A stretch of DNA of 64,000 nt from Halichondria panicea (GCF_963675165.1 NC_087378.1:4893205-4957204); one strand, 5' to 3'. Counted from the first letter of the stretch, positions 44,627 to 57,422 are shown. The notes: generated by a model from the sequence alone, not told the origin. Numbers and translations: made by a program.

Positions 44627-45436
44627 CTGGTCAGTCTTTCTACTACCTCTCTGCAAAATCTGATGGTCTGAATCCAACTCTTTCCACCGCAGCCACCATT
44701 ACCTTACTTTTCCCAATTTAACAATCTTTGAGTGGGCATTTCTCATACTGCTGTTTTACAACTTCGAGTTTCCAACGCGCATAACTCAAGACAAAAATTA
44801 TAGCTTTTGCGCCAATTGGTCTGTTTTATATATTGAAATTACTTTTTTCTTGTTCTTTGTTACCTCTAAACACATGGTTGGCTGAATTGTTGTGGCTACT
44901 TAATTAAATTCATTGATGACGGTATCAATTTATAATGATATTCATAGTGATGAATAATGATAATACTGCTCACATCCGCTTATAATTTACTGGAGTCTCT
45001 GACGGGAAACTACAGTCTCATTTGGATTGGCCTAACAATAATTGCATGTATGTGCAAATTAACTCCGTCTCATTTATGAGGTTCTTCAACTTTCTCATCA
45101 AAAAGGATGTCTGTAGTCTCTCTATATGAATCCTATCTCTGGTTAGAAAACGCTATGCTAGCTAGCTATAATAATTATAGCTAACAGCTAACTGCTGCAA
45201 AGTTCACAATAGATTGCATGGAGGGTATGGTGAAGGACACGGTTGAAAAACACAAAAGTACGTAGCGTATCTTACGCACTTGTAGCATTTATTTTGCAAC
45301 ATACCAGCATACTACGGACGTCCTACGTGAACAGAACGGGTACTTTATATTGGCTGCTACTGAAGCTGGGTGCACAAGAATTAAAAAAGCAGTTTATGTG
45401 CAAAAAATGAATCCAAGAAGTGATGCAAACTGCGCT
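44627..45436. other. Intron sequence between repeats
   Basis: 44640-44860 is an inverted, diverged copy of 41340-41480 (TCTGCAAAATCTGATG, GGGCGTTTCTCA-like). No gene was seen. Confidence 0.45.
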
Positions 45437-45675
45437 GTGCTAATGCCCTAGCTCCTTTTGTGTTTAGTGACTAGAGAGGTCACGAGAGTGACCTCATGAA
45501 GTGTGTTAGAGACTGAGTGTTCGTTTTTTTTATGAGCGTTATTTTTCGTGTTCTAATGGTGTTGTGACTGTTCTGTTGGTATAATAAAATTATGATTAAA
45601 GTAGGCTTTTCTACCAGTAGTAGTTATTGCAGCAGTGGGATTACTTGTCTACGGTTGATTAGACTCACCCAGTTG
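45437..45675 (+). repeat. Gypsy 5' LTR (approximate)
   Basis: TTTTCGTGTTCTAATGGTGT and GTTGTGACTGTTCTGTTGGT occur here and again at 47067-47112. The full length cannot be fixed, because the second copy is cut by a MITE. Confidence 0.7.
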
Positions 45676-45780
45676 ATGTCTGGTAGATCTCGGAGAGGAA
45701 CAGTATACAGAGGCAAGACGCAAAGTGACGATTGAGGCGAAAGTCAAACGGATATAGCGGAGACAGGTTAACTAACGGAG

Positions 45781-46260
45781 ATGTTGAAGGCCCTTCTAGA
45801 AGATCGGAAGACTCTAGAGGCTGACTTACGAGAAGAACGCAGAGTTTGGGCTGAAGAAACAGCCAAGAAAGATGAAGAAATGCGAGAGCAGGTGCACTTG
45901 CTACGGGGACTAGTAGAAGGAGTGCGGAGGGCGATCTCCTGGGATCCGAAGGTCGCCAGACGACATTGAGGCATATACATCGTGACTTTCGAACGACTAA
46001 TGTCTCTTTATGATGTACCAGCGAATCGTTGGGTATTCAAGCTTGCTCCTCAACTGTGGATAAACTGCGAGACGCGATTGCAGTTTTTAAATTCGTTACC
46101 TACCAGAGGAAGTGAGGATCTGGGTCCAAAAACACAAACCAAAAACCAGTAAAGCGGCAGCTCAACTAGCAGATAACTATCTTCAAGCCCGACAGATAGA
46201 CCCAGTCGTGAATGAAGGAAGGAAACGGAGCACATGACCCATCTGGAACAGGTATTTATA
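45781..46260 (+). pseudogene. Gypsy gag-like remnant
   Basis: Starts MLKALLEDRKTLEADLREER, a charged coiled coil of about 50 residues, and continues in shifted frames with FERLMSLYDVPANRWVFKLAPQL, typical of Gypsy gag. The coding strand and position after the LTR agree. Confidence 0.6.
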
Positions 46261-46780
46261 GGTCTTGAGAAGGCCGGTTGACAGTCAAAGCAAGTAAGTG
46301 CCAAATTGGGATGCAAGAATGTGTGTATCTTGGTCATGTGGTCGGGAATGGTTGTGTTAAGGCACAAGCCTCTAAGCTTGAAGCGGTGAATTTTTTCCTT
46401 GTGCCAAGGACCAAGAAACAAGTAAGGTCGTTTTTAGGCCTGAGCGGTTATTATTGGCGATTTATACCAAATTATGCATCGATAGCTGCACCTCTGTCAG
46501 ATTTGACAAGGAAGTCACTTCCAAAAGAAGTGAAATGGACCGAGAAGTGCCAGGAAGCATTCGAAAACCTTAAAAAATGTCACCAATACTAAGGAACCCT
46601 GATTTCGGACATAGTTTTGTGCTTCAGACGGATGCTTCTGATCATGGGGCAGGCGCAGTATTAAGTCAAGTGGATGATGCTGGAGTGGCCGGATCACCCA
46701 GTTGCTTATTACAGTCGGAAATTCCTGTGCCTGGCTATCAAACTGGGAATTCAAGCATTTAAGGTGTACTTGTTGGGCCG
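46225..46780 (+). pseudogene. Gypsy reverse transcriptase thumb and RNase H fragment
   Basis: HLEQVFIGLEKAG in one frame, KCQIGMQECVYLGHVV and VRSFLGLSGYYWRFIPNYASIAAPLSDLTRK in the next are the end of the reverse transcriptase. TDASDHGAGAVLSQ, with a frame change before it at about 46580, begins RNase H. The fingers/palm with YxDD and the integrase are absent, so gag is joined to late pol by a large internal deletion. Confidence 0.9.
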
Positions 46781-46955
46781 ACATTTTACGGTACAGACGG
46801 ACCTATGACATGGCTACACCGACTCAAGGAAAACAACGCTCGATTGAGCCGATGGAGTCTATAGCTCTACAGCCAAATATTGCTCCGGAAAGTTGAATGG
46901 AAATGCGGACGCTCTCTCGCGGGCGTTTGCACCGTAACCCCTAGTTTCACGTTGA

Positions 46956-46970
46956 AGAAGGGGGGAGGTA
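46956..46970 (+). other. Gypsy polypurine tract
   Basis: GAAGAAGGGGGGAGG immediately before TGTGAAAGACTGG, the expected arrangement of polypurine tract and 3' LTR start. Confidence 0.75.
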
Positions 46971-46971
46971 T

Positions 46972-47112
46972 GTGAAAGACTGGAACTGAACTGTTATTGT
47001 GTTAAAGTTGTGTAATGTGTGTTTCTGTCATTTTTGTGGCTAGTGACTAGAGATATTTTTTTGTGAGCGTTAGTTTTCGTGTTCTAATGGTGTTGTGACT
47101 GTTCTGTTGGTA
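46972..47112 (+). repeat. Gypsy 3' LTR, truncated by MITE
   Basis: Begins TGTGAAAGACTGG and shares its second half with the 5' LTR up to CTGTTCTGTTGGTA. The 5' LTR continues with TAATAAAATTATG, whereas here the MITE at 47113 follows. The rest of the LTR is not found after the MITE. Confidence 0.78.
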
Positions 47113-47902
47113 CCGTACCCTCGCGAAAATAAGCCCATCTTGAATAAACGCCCATCACCTCTTTTGCTTCGAAGTTCTTGCACGAGGGTATTTTCACTCG
47201 ATTATAAGCCCACCCAGAATAAGAAGTTGAGCATGCGCAGTAGCTGAATGCCACATGTTCACTATTAATTTTAGTGAAGAAAGGAAGTTTTAGGTAGTAG
47301 CTAGTAAGACTATACTCCTTGCTGGACCTAGATCAGACATTATAACTTTCTCTGTGTGGATCTGTTTGCCCCCTGAAGATGTATATGCAGGGAACAAGTA
47401 GTCCGGGTATCCAGTAGTCCTATATGCTGAGAAAGGAAAACACAACTCCAAGAAAGTTATCACACAGGCTAATTTTGCAGGTTACCTGATAGCTGCTCTG
47501 TAGGAGTATGACCTACCATCCTTTGAGAAGTTTCTGCTACATCTAACATCAACGAATAGAGTCAGAGTCCACTTCTTCATGTTCATTCTCTTGTCATGCT
47601 TTAATCATACTCATGCATTAGTTTATAACATTGTTGTTGTCAATAAAAATAATGTTCATACTATTGAAAATCAGGTACAATGTCTATATCTGAACCATCA
47701 GATATAGACAGATCTATTGTACCATACTATTGAAAATACAATAAATTAAGAATTGGCATAGAGCAAAGTGTAAACCTCGATTTGAGGCCGCGGGTGGGCG
47801 TATGTTCGAATGAAAACTCGCCGTTTGCGATTAAATGCCCAGTCCCCTAATAAGCTTAGACTTCTTGCAGAAAAGGGTGGGCGTATTTTCGCGAGGGTAC
47901 GG
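47113..47902. mobile_element. TA-target MITE, CCGTACCCTCGCG family
   Basis: Ends CCGTACCCTCGCGAAAATAA and TATTTTCGCGAGGGTACGG, TA on both sides, 790 bp. It contains a palindrome at 47674-47723 (GGTACAAT...CTATATCTGA / TCAGATATAG...ATTGTACC). Confidence 0.85.
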
Positions 47903-48134
47903 TACATGTATATAAGCTGATTTAAAGTACCAGTATATACTAACTAGTTAATTTGGATCGTTCAGTTACAGCCATGTTTTGTTTTCGCTATTATTAGGGT
48001 GTATATAGAAGAAGTAATTTTTATAATATTATTTTATGCAATTATTGTTGACACTGAACCATCAGATATAGACACAGTCATGATATAAGACAAAACAGAA
48101 GTCTATATTTGATGGCCGGATGAATGGATCTCAG

Positions 48135-48845
48135 TAGCCTCGAATCCAAGCCGATTAAAATACGGCCTGGATCTATTGCATGTGTAATTAATCATAGGCG
48201 TGGCCCGTCCACGCCCATGTACTATCTACAAGCTTTTTATATCCTCTAGCTAGCTAGCTAGTTGTGGTCTTTTTTATGGTGTTGTGTTGAGAAGGCTTGC
48301 ACACGAAGCTCTCATCTACCTCTATGATGGTTGGATGGTCGCGATGTTTTGAACTGGGTTTCTGACAGACTATGGCAAGTCTTTGACTTTGTGCTTCCAA
48401 CTGCAACCATAGGGCCATCGTAGAGGTAGATGTGAGCCTCATCTGGTTTCAAAGTATAGTGTGTAAGCCTTCTCGACAACGCAATAGAGAACATAAGTCA
48501 CAGCTTCACAGGAGACATAGATAGAAGAGTTTGAAGACTATGGCAAGTCTATGACTTTGTGCTTCCAACTGCAATCATAACCTCACAGGCATAGGACCAT
48601 CGTAGAGGGCCTCTTCTGGCTTCAGACAAGTGTGTAAGCCTTCTTGACAACACAATAGAGGGCATAAAGCCACAGGAGACAAGTATTTATTAAACAGAAA
48701 GAAACTAGTAAACAAACTAGTTTACAGTATAATTTTACAAAGGTTTACTAATGTGAATGAATTCCCCAGATTCTGCTTGCGCATGTGCACTATCACCCAT
48801 GCAATAGATACCGGGCCGTATTTAATCGGCCTGGTCTCGAGGCCA
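48135..48845. mobile_element. TAG...CTA MITE, perfect 9-bp TSD
   Basis: Starts TAGCCTCGAATCCAAGCCG; ends GGTCTCGAGGCCA; flanked by GGATCTCAG (48126-48134, 48846-48854). Same subfamily as 10460-11000, with an internal duplication (GACTATGGCAAGTCT... at 48370 and 48537) that explains its extra length. Confidence 0.93.
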
Positions 48846-48854
48846 GGATCTCAG

Positions 48855-50786
48855 TGGCAGATCCAAGGGAGCAAAGGAACCCCCTTTTGCTCAGAATGTT
48901 TTTAGCAATCGATCTACAGTCACTATTCTACTGATGTACTAAGGTCAATACATAGAACGAATAGAAGCTTCTTTCTCAACTGGATTGTTTCGCAAATAAT
49001 TATGCAATATAGCAGGAAATTGAGGGAAGCTCTCTGAACAAAGATGCTGGGGATTTCCCATAATCATGTGGTCGTTCAAGCCAGACCATAAACCAAAGAT
49101 TGTTCTTTAATCTCTGCATAAACTTAGACTCTAGCTAGCTTTTAATATTATGAGCAACGAAATGAGGAGAAGACTTTAAACAGGAAGAGACCAAAGTGTT
49201 GTAATGCCAATCTCAACATTCTTTTAGAAAGCATGTAAAGTTTGCAAATTGAAATGCAGCAGACACTGAGACAATAGGCCCTCCGAGTCACAGGATGGTA
49301 ATATCAGCACAGTTTCCCTCTAGCTCTATCGACGTCCCCAGTGTAGCCCCAGAGAATAACTGCAGCCTGTATACTGAGATGGAGTACAGGGCCCTCACGT
49401 GACTGGAAATGGGCGGAGATTAGACCGGAATTGGGCGTACCAGAAAAATTTCGCGCTCCTTCAGGAACCACCCTTTCACATTTCCTGCATTCTGCCACTG
49501 GATCTTTAAGGATAGAAGCATGTAGATCTAATTGCTTCCTGTCAATAAAAAGGGGTGGGATCAATAGGTTGAAGGCTAGCCGTGTACGTGCATGCAGTTT
49601 TAGCAGCTATTTTCTGACCCTTGTATAGCTAACAAACAGCTAGCGCTTTAGTGCAAGGCTAGAATGTTCGTGCAAATAGATGATGCTATATGGAGTCAAA
49701 CTAGACGAATAAAAACCCAAGAGAACGTGGCTAGAAGCCTACAGGAGCTGTTAGTTTTTGCAACCGTTGAGCAGCTTCAGCTGGAACAGACACACACAGT
49801 CAGCTTTACCGTATCCTTTGTGCGGCTACGCCTCGAGGCATAATTAGCGAAATTATTGCACGAGCAGCTAGAAATAAAGCAGCCTTTTGCAGCAATTAAG
49901 TGAAGGTTGGAAATAGCGGTTTTTTGTAAAAGGTATGGAATTAGAAATCTGATTACAAAGAGAAACTTTATCGTTCTGCTGCTGACAAATCATCATTTGC
50001 TAAATACAGCGAAATTTTCGAGGCACTTATATTTCGTGGATTTGCCTCTAAAAGCCATTTTGTTGCACAATGTTCGCGGAATGACTGCTTACCGGAAGCC
50101 ACGCCTTTAAATCTTTGCATGTTAATAGCAGGTAATTCAAATAAAAGAACATTTTCGTGAACTTTTTGTGTAGAATTCTAACCTACGAAATCCGCGAGAA
50201 TTAAGCCCCTAGAAAATTTCGCGCTATACGATAGTATGCATGTGAACGTTGGCAATCATCAGTGGCGGATATAGGAAAAATGAAGGGGGGGTTCCAAACT
50301 ACGAACGCGCAGTGCGAGTAGTGAAAGTCGCGCGCAGAGCGAAATTTTTTGGGGGTTACGCCCACTTCCGGTCACACGTGACTAGGGAAAATCTCATACT
50401 CAGTCAGGGGAAGTCAGACTTGCGTAGAGCTAGCTAGCTGCCATAAACAGTCAACTAGCTAGCCTAGGCTAATCTGAACACTCCTTTGGCAGTTCAAAAC
50501 AACAGGTCCAATCATTGAATCAAAATTAATTACAATGGCTAAAAAAACTGATAAATAGCTAGCTGGTAGTTGTAGTAAAGCTAGGGATCCGTGGCACCCT
50601 GGGATCTCCCCCTGGATCCGCCACTGATCACATCACACGTGAATACACACTAAATATACTAGCTTTGTAGTCATGCAGTTTCCATAATTAAGTGAAACAT
50701 TGCGAAAGCTACAAACACACTCCCAATCCTAATTACTACATGATGGTTGTTACAATACTATGGGTACGTAACTAACATACATGTAC
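48855..50786. other. Intron sequence with repeat fragments
   Basis: Contains a minus type-1 head (49785-49845) and, at about 49990-50232, a diverged piece of the MITE family complete at 59608-59812 (CCTCTAAAAGCCATTTTGTTG, TTTCGCGCTATACGATA). No gene was seen. Confidence 0.5.
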
Positions 50787-50932
50787 CTCGAAGATTTTTC
50801 ACTTTCCAAGTTTTCAGATGTTAACGGCTGTAGATCGATGAGCCGCATGTATTGCTGATACTGAGAGTATTGCTCAAGCAATAGATACAATCTCATGGCG
50901 AGACTATCAAACAGCTGCTGACCAATTTCATC
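50787..50932 (-). CDS. SPAG17: SPAG17 exon (48 codons plus two bases)
   Basis: DEIGQQLFDSLAMRLYLLLEQ, then YSQYQQYMRLIDLQPL. This matches the family helix with ...[21 protein letters not shown]. Acceptor CTCTTACAG, donor GTACAT. The last two bases (AG) join the T of the next exon to give Ser. Confidence 0.88.
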
Positions 50933-51377
50933 CTGTAAGAGTATAGCATTCACTGAGTATGATTCTGAGTATGATTCTTAGAGGCCCCAGGTAACAATTT
51001 CAGAATTATTGTGTCTAGCTGTTTTTGGCATGTGAAACATTCGCCGAGTAGAGTTGATGAACAAGTTATTGGGCACTGGCTTTTGCAGATGCATGAGAGA
51101 GTACAGTGTATATAATTATACTGAATGCCAAATGCGATGACAAACCTGTATCAGAGGATGAATTGTTTCTTAACTACAGGTACAGAGGCCAAATGAAAGT
51201 TTCTGTTCTGTTTGCGTAGTACGCAGATTAAATTGAGAAGAGGGGCATGCAACAGCAGAATTCAAACGCGGGCAGATGAATGTGTATAAAATTAATGTGC
51301 TAAAAATAGACCTTTCTATCTTTAGCATCATACAAATTCGCCTCACATTGCAATTCTGCTCACTACATGACTGTGCT

Positions 51378-51942
51378 TAGCCTCGATCCCAGGCCGCACT
51401 TCCCACTAGGGAAGTGGGCCTGGTATCGGCTGCTTGCGCATGCGCTAATATCCCCCCGGTATCTGGGGGCTTTGGATAACATCGTTTATGCTCAGTAAAA
51501 CTATGACATCACAACGAAGGAAGTGGACTGAAGGAAGTAGATAGAAAGTTCGATTGAAGGTTTCTAGCCCATCGGATAGCAGTCTCTGATAGCTACCCTT
51601 AGCCTGCTATGTTAACAAAATACTCACAGCCTGCAACAGTGTGGATGACGATCGTCTGAAAGGAGTGACGGCTGATAAGAGCCTATATGGACAGGCCACA
51701 CCCATTTAACACTAACTTTGGTGAAAGTCTACTATACTACTGCTACTGATTCTATCAGAAGAAAATAGCAGTACAACAAACCTACACAGCTAGCTCTGTC
51801 TCTAGCTAGCTAGCTATATAGCTCTATTTTCTCTGATGTATCCAGTATTATAGGAATATTTACGGGGGAAAAATCCAATAATTTGGCGCATGCGCAAGCA
51901 GTCGATAGCAGGCCTTCTTTCAAAGGCCGGTGAAGGAGGCTA
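51378..51942 (-). mobile_element. TAG...CTA MITE, perfect 9-bp TSD
   Basis: TAGCCTCGATCCCAGGCCG at the left, GGTGAAGGAGGCTA at the right; GACTGTGCT at 51369-51377 and 51943-51951. Complement of the 9054-9584 copy. This copy fixes the true ends of the subfamily. Confidence 0.95.
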
Positions 51943-51951
51943 GACTGTGCT

Positions 51952-53824
51952 ATAATAATTATTATAGTGAGTGTGCTCTCTCTTCTGCCCTTGATTTGCA
52001 CATAATGAGGGGATAGAGCGTCTTACTATATGCATAGTTTTGCGGAATCACTAACCACATTTCCTGTTTGTAGTGTGCTACACGTGTGGCTAACGCGTTT
52101 GATCAAACACGTTATCTGAATATCTTGTTAGGAGCACTTACACTTATTATAGCGGTTTATATGGCACATAGCAAGACGATACAGAATCTGCGTAGTACTA
52201 TAGAATTGACGATCTCGTTTCCAATCCAAAAACGCGTACTACGATGTGGTTTTATGGTTATATATTATACCTCAAGGCGTAGCCAGAAGGTAGGACACGA
52301 GTACCTCGACTAGGCTAAAAGTGAGGTATTTGGTCACGTACAACAATGTTGGATTTTGCATGAGCCGCATGAGGGGAAGCTGACTGCAGTTGTTGCGACA
52401 TCATAAAAACAGTGAGATTCATAATGATGACATCCCAAAAACTCTGCCAGATTGTAGTGAAGGGTGATTTTTTCTGAATTTCCAAAGCTCATAACATATT
52501 TACTGCATACTGTGTTAGAACTTGATACTAGGAGATTAATTAGCTCAATATGGAATGTATTGACTCAGCAAGTTTGGAATAATGTGAACATGCAGCTTGC
52601 ACAAAAAGTAATCTCATTCTGAATAGTCCCTGTGGTTGGTGAAACTCATGGCTGCATAAGTCCAGATGGGAAAGGAACCCTAAAGTATCAACTAGTGCAT
52701 CTGATGCATGTGCATGATTTGCAGCAAGCTAGAAGTCATTCATGATGCTATTGCCAAGTTGTGTATTAATGTCTAACTGATTTGAAAACACCGTTCATTT
52801 GTATGGCATTTACCTTGAATATGTTGTTATTATAGATTCTTGTTAATCATTCAACCAATTTTTAGCTTGCTATGTTGACGGTGAACAACTTGCTCAAAAA
52901 GTCAAACTTTCCGCATCATTTTACACAACTTTATGCTAAATTCATAATTTAAAGTGTTTATCGTATGTTAAACTGTCTTCTTATTGCATATTTCAACTTA
53001 GATAGCAAATTCGTGGGGCAACTTGTAGCACTTTCTGTCATAGAGTCTTAGGGCAGACTGAACAATTTGTGGGGATATAATGATCATTGACCAAGGTAAA
53101 GTGAATGTCGAGTTTTAGCTGTGCGGTCTGTGCGGTCAGTCAGATGCTTCCCTGCAGAGATATCACAGTTTGAACAAACAAGTATCTAAAAAGCTGAGAG
53201 TAGCCTAGTACTGGCTTTAAAAATACAGTTCCCCTTCGTTTACGCAGTACGTGCGTTAATAGTGTGTTACGTTGCAAAATAGATGCTAAAAGTATAATCA
53301 AGTTAAGCTACGCTACCTAGCCGTTGTTAAATTTGTACTCTGCCCACTAGATATTGTTAAACTTATACAGCTGTAGCTAGCTAGCATTTTATAAACTCCT
53401 TAAAAGTCCTTTTTTGCTGAGAATTAAATGCAGGGTTGTTTGTCATTTTTTTTGACAAAGAGAGACATTGTTTCTATTGTGCATAATACTGTTAAGTAAT
53501 TATTACAGCGCTTGCTAGCTATCAATACGCTCACTAGATGGAAAAAAATTTACTGCAAAGACCGTGTGGTCACAGCCGATTTTAGTCGTCCAGGAAGAAA
53601 GATTCCAACAGGAACTGAACAGTGACCTACCTGATATTCCTGAGGGCGGGTCGAAGAGTTCTTGCTCCTATCTATCTACATATCTACATGCAAACTGAGG
53701 AGTTTACTAGCGTGTCGGCTATATTCTTCTAACATGAGCTAACTCAATGGAGGTTCTACTGTTTGATCATTTCATCGAGAACAATGTTACAAAACTACTG
53801 CATGAGTGATTAAAGCATGATGAA
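51952..53824. other. Intron sequence between SPAG17 exons
   Basis: 52266-52330 is a degenerate type-1 head; 52590-53070 is an inverted relative of 25690-26215. A lone GAGGGCGGGTCGAAGAG end is at 53643-53659. No gene was seen. Confidence 0.5.
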
Positions 53825-54567
53825 CGGGTGTTGCAAGGGTGCGCTTGCTAATGCCTCTCGCTATGTTTTTGCTTACGCTCAAAAGTATTAGAGTGTTATA
53901 GAAGAGGCAAATAATTTGCAATGTGCTTTGATTGTTTCACAAGAAAGGGGTGCCCACAGTTAATATAGTGCATACTGATTATCTTCAATTGCTTGTAGCC
54001 AAACAGTGGGAGCAACAGCAGTCTAAGAGTTTAATCACAGAAAGTAGTATCTATAACAAGCAGTATAAAATTAGTTATCAGAAAAGGTTGGTTTGTGGAC
54101 CTCAACAAAGAAGAAAATTGATTCTTCTGGGGTTCAAAATGGATTCTCTTACACGTGGTATTTGAGCGCGCATGCGCATTACATCCAGGAATAAGGGGTG
54201 TGTCTGCAAGTTCAATAATGGCTACTAAAATTAGCTAGCTTCTTTAGCAGCTCTTTCTGGCTCTTGTAGCCAACAAAAAGCTAGCGCTTTAGTTGCAAGG
54301 CTAACTTATAAGTTGAATAGAAGCAAACATATGATGCAATGAAAGATTCTGAAGAGACTGCAACAGCCTTCAATGTGAGTCATAACTCAAGAAAGAAGCT
54401 TTAGTTTGCTAATCCACGAATCAAAATCCAAGAGAACGTGGCTAGAAGCCTATAGAAGATGTTAGTTTTCGTTGCATTGCAACCGTTGAGCAGTCACAGT
54501 TGGAACAGACACACACACACAGTCAGCTCTACCGTATCCCTCGTGCGGCTACGCCTCGAGGCATAAT
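53825..54567 (-). repeat. Type-1 hairpin-headed repeat, minus copy
   Basis: Tail at 53830-53905 (complement of the CACTCTAATACTTTTGAGCG segment), head ending at 54567. It faces the next copy head-to-head across about 410 bp. Confidence 0.85.
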
Positions 54568-54977
54568 GAACAGACTCGTTGCTCATCAGATATAGAAGCA
54601 GGAACTTTCGAAGGATGGACAAAGAGGTACTTGTTTCAGCAAAGCAAGGCAAGTAACCTACAGAATTGGGTGATGACTTTGTCCTCAGTTGTGTTTTGTT
54701 GTCTAGGCTACAGTGTTAAGATTACAAGGGTGACTGTATTTACCAAGCATTAGCCCAATTATTGGTTGATTGATGGAAAATGGTCTATTCAATTAAAATT
54801 GGATCATTAATTTTTTTATGCATAATAATTATTATTAAAGGAATTACATAGCGGAATTTTTTTTTTTCAGAGATGGTACTTTTTGATTCCCGGTGTATGT
54901 TTTATACGATTTCATGTTCTTGTACGTCCATCACAGAATTAAAGAGAGTTTGGTTAATTAATTTTATAGAAACTGTT

Positions 54978-56462
54978 ATTATGCCTCGAGGCGTAGCCGC
55001 ACGAGGGATACGGTAAAGCTGACTGTGTGTGTGTGTGTCTGTCTGTGTGTCTGTTCCAGCTGTAACTGCTCAACGGTTGTAATGCAACAAAAACTAACAG
55101 CTTCTATATATGCTTCTTTCTAGCCACGCTCTCTTGGATTTTGATTCGTGGATTAGCAAACTAAAGCTTCTTTCTCGAGTTATGGCTAGTTTGACTCACA
55201 TTGAAGGCTGTTGCAGTCTCTTCAGAATCTTTCGTAGCATCATCTGTTCGCACAAACTTCCTATTCAACACATGAGTTAGCCTTGCACTAAAGCGCTAGC
55301 TTTTTGTTAGTTACAATAGTCAGAAAAGATATGTTAAAAAAGTACCGTATTCACCCGAATTACCGGGACACAAAAAAATAATTACGGCTTGCAGTGTCCC
55401 TTGGAATAGAGCAAGAAAAATTACGTTAAAGTCGAAGTGTCCCTTGTATTAGGGTGTCCCGTAGTAATTAGAACGAATATTTCCCCATTAAGGTACATAC
55501 ACGGCCTTGATTCCAGGCCAAGGCTAACTCTGTAGCTAAAATGTCTTTCGTGCAGTTTAGAAGCTGTGTACGCGGGTTCCATGTCTACAAAGGTGTCTTC
55601 AACCGTCAGTGACATATTACGGTGCCAGAGAGTAGAATCCAGAGAGTTTCTAAGAGTTTTGAGTCTCTAATGCTCTTTTTCGTTCTAATTAGATCGGGAC
55701 GTCTAAAAATATTTAATTTCCTGTTGTTCCTTAATATAGAATGAAAAAAATTACGTAAGTCCGAAGTGTCCCTTAGAATAGAGTGTCCCGGTAATTCGGG
55801 GGAATACGGTAGCTATAGTAGCCATTTTGAACTTGATCTCTTTGGACACACCCTTTAATTATTCTGTGGATGCAATGCGCATGAGCGCTCATCCCCACAT
55901 GTTAGAGAATCCAGTGGCAGAATCAACTTACTTCTTTTTCTTGAGGTCCTGGTATAGCGGTAAGCCACAAAACAAATGATACCATAATTATACACTATAG
56001 AATAGATTCATGTACACAAGTCTGGTAACATAGACGCATGTACACAAGTCTTTTCTTCTCAGTATTAGATACACACTTTCTGTTTGTTTATATACTACAT
56101 GTATCTACTGTCTGTGCTTAAATTCTCTCTTACTCTGTGCCTTTGACAAAGGTTTGCTCCCACTGATTGGCTAGCCATTTAAATAACATGCAGTTGCTTC
56201 AGTATCATTGATTGAATTCTGTGGTTGAATTCTGTCTTATCTCACAGACTACTGACTATGCCTTTGACAAAGGTTTGCTCCCACTGTTTGGCTACAGGCC
56301 ATTTAAGACGATCAGTATACACTATTAACTGTGGACACCCATTTCTTGTGAAACACAATCAAAGCACATTGCAAATCATTTACCTCTTCTAAAACACTCT
56401 AATACTTTCGAGCGAAAGCAAAGACATGGCGAGAGGCATTAGCAAGCGCACGCTTGCAACAC
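54978..56462 (+). repeat. Type-1 hairpin-headed repeat, long plus copy
   Basis: Head TTATGCCTCGAGGCGTAGCC, microsatellite, body and tail to about 56462. It is interrupted by the MITE at 55345-55809 and has additional sequence at 56020-56330, including a duplicated CTTTGACAAAGGTTTGCTCC (56150, 56262). Confidence 0.85.
55345..55809. mobile_element. TA-target MITE, CCGTATTC family
   Basis: CCGTATTCACCCGAATTACC and GGTAATTCGGGGGAATACGG, with TA on both sides. Flanking AAAAAAGTA and AGCTATAGTAGCC rejoin into the type-1 repeat as seen at 17390. Confidence 0.9.
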
Positions 56463-56514
56463 TCGTTTTGTTTTATCATTTACTTTTATAGTATGTATAT
56501 TTATTCCAACTTAA

Positions 56515-56896
56515 CCCTTTCCCCGCTGAAGCCGTCTTTTTCCGGCCGCACTACTGACTATTTCAAAAAATTTTTTTCCACACTGTGTTGGAGCTATGCA
56601 CACGCTGTAGAGGTACCAGCACATGCGCATTGCGCTGCTCTTTCACGTGGTATATTTAATATCTTGCCTTGAGTTACGCTTCGTGCAGTATACTGCTGAA
56701 AGAAAAGTGACTGCATGCATGTGACTAATTGATAATGGCTTCGAGATCTTCTTAGTACAACCTCAGTGAGGTTCTAGGGCAGCTAGACAGTGAGAAGAAC
56801 GATGCTTATGAGTGAGAGGACAGTGACTGGGATCATAGCTAGCTAGCTAGATAAGAAACTACCTCAAGCTAGAAAATATAGAGCCTGAAGAACCTA
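56515..56896. mobile_element. Truncated piggyBac-like MITE
   Basis: TTAA then CCCTTTCCCCGCTGAAGCC and about 370 bp similar to 17888-18245. The right part is replaced, at about 56893-56900, by the middle of a TAG...CTA MITE. Confidence 0.8.
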
Positions 56897-57310
56897 GAAA
56901 CAGAGCTGTGTAGGTTTGTTGTACTGCTATTTTCTTCTGATAGAATCAGTAGCAGTAGTATAGTAGACTTTCACCAAAGTTAGTGTTAAATGTGCGTGGC
57001 CTGTCCATATAGGCTCTTATCAGCCGTCACTCCTTTCAGACGATCGTCTGTTGCAGGCTGTGAGTCTTTTGTTAACATAGCAGGCTAAGGGTAGCTATCA
57101 GAGAATGCTATCCGATGGGCTAGAAACCTTCAATCGAACTTTCTATCTACTTCCTTCAATCCACTTCCTTTCGTTGTGATGTCATAGTTTTACTGAGCAT
57201 AAACGATGTTATCCAAAGCCCCCAGATACCGGGGGGATATTAGCGCATGCGCAAGCAGTCGATACCAGGCCCACTTCCCTAGCGGGAAGTGCGGCCTGGG
57301 ATCGAGGCTA
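56897..57310 (+). mobile_element. TAG...CTA MITE, left-truncated
   Basis: Starts within the element at ACAGAGCTGTGTAGG and ends GGGATCGAGGCTA. High similarity to 9195-9584 in the same orientation. Confidence 0.85.
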
Positions 57311-57422
57311 GGTAATACCCTACACATGTACGTACACTTCTCAATTGAAGCATGTGTATACCATATGGTATAATTATGTAATTAGAGTGTACATAAGTCA
57401 TGTATTGCATAAATCCTCATAC

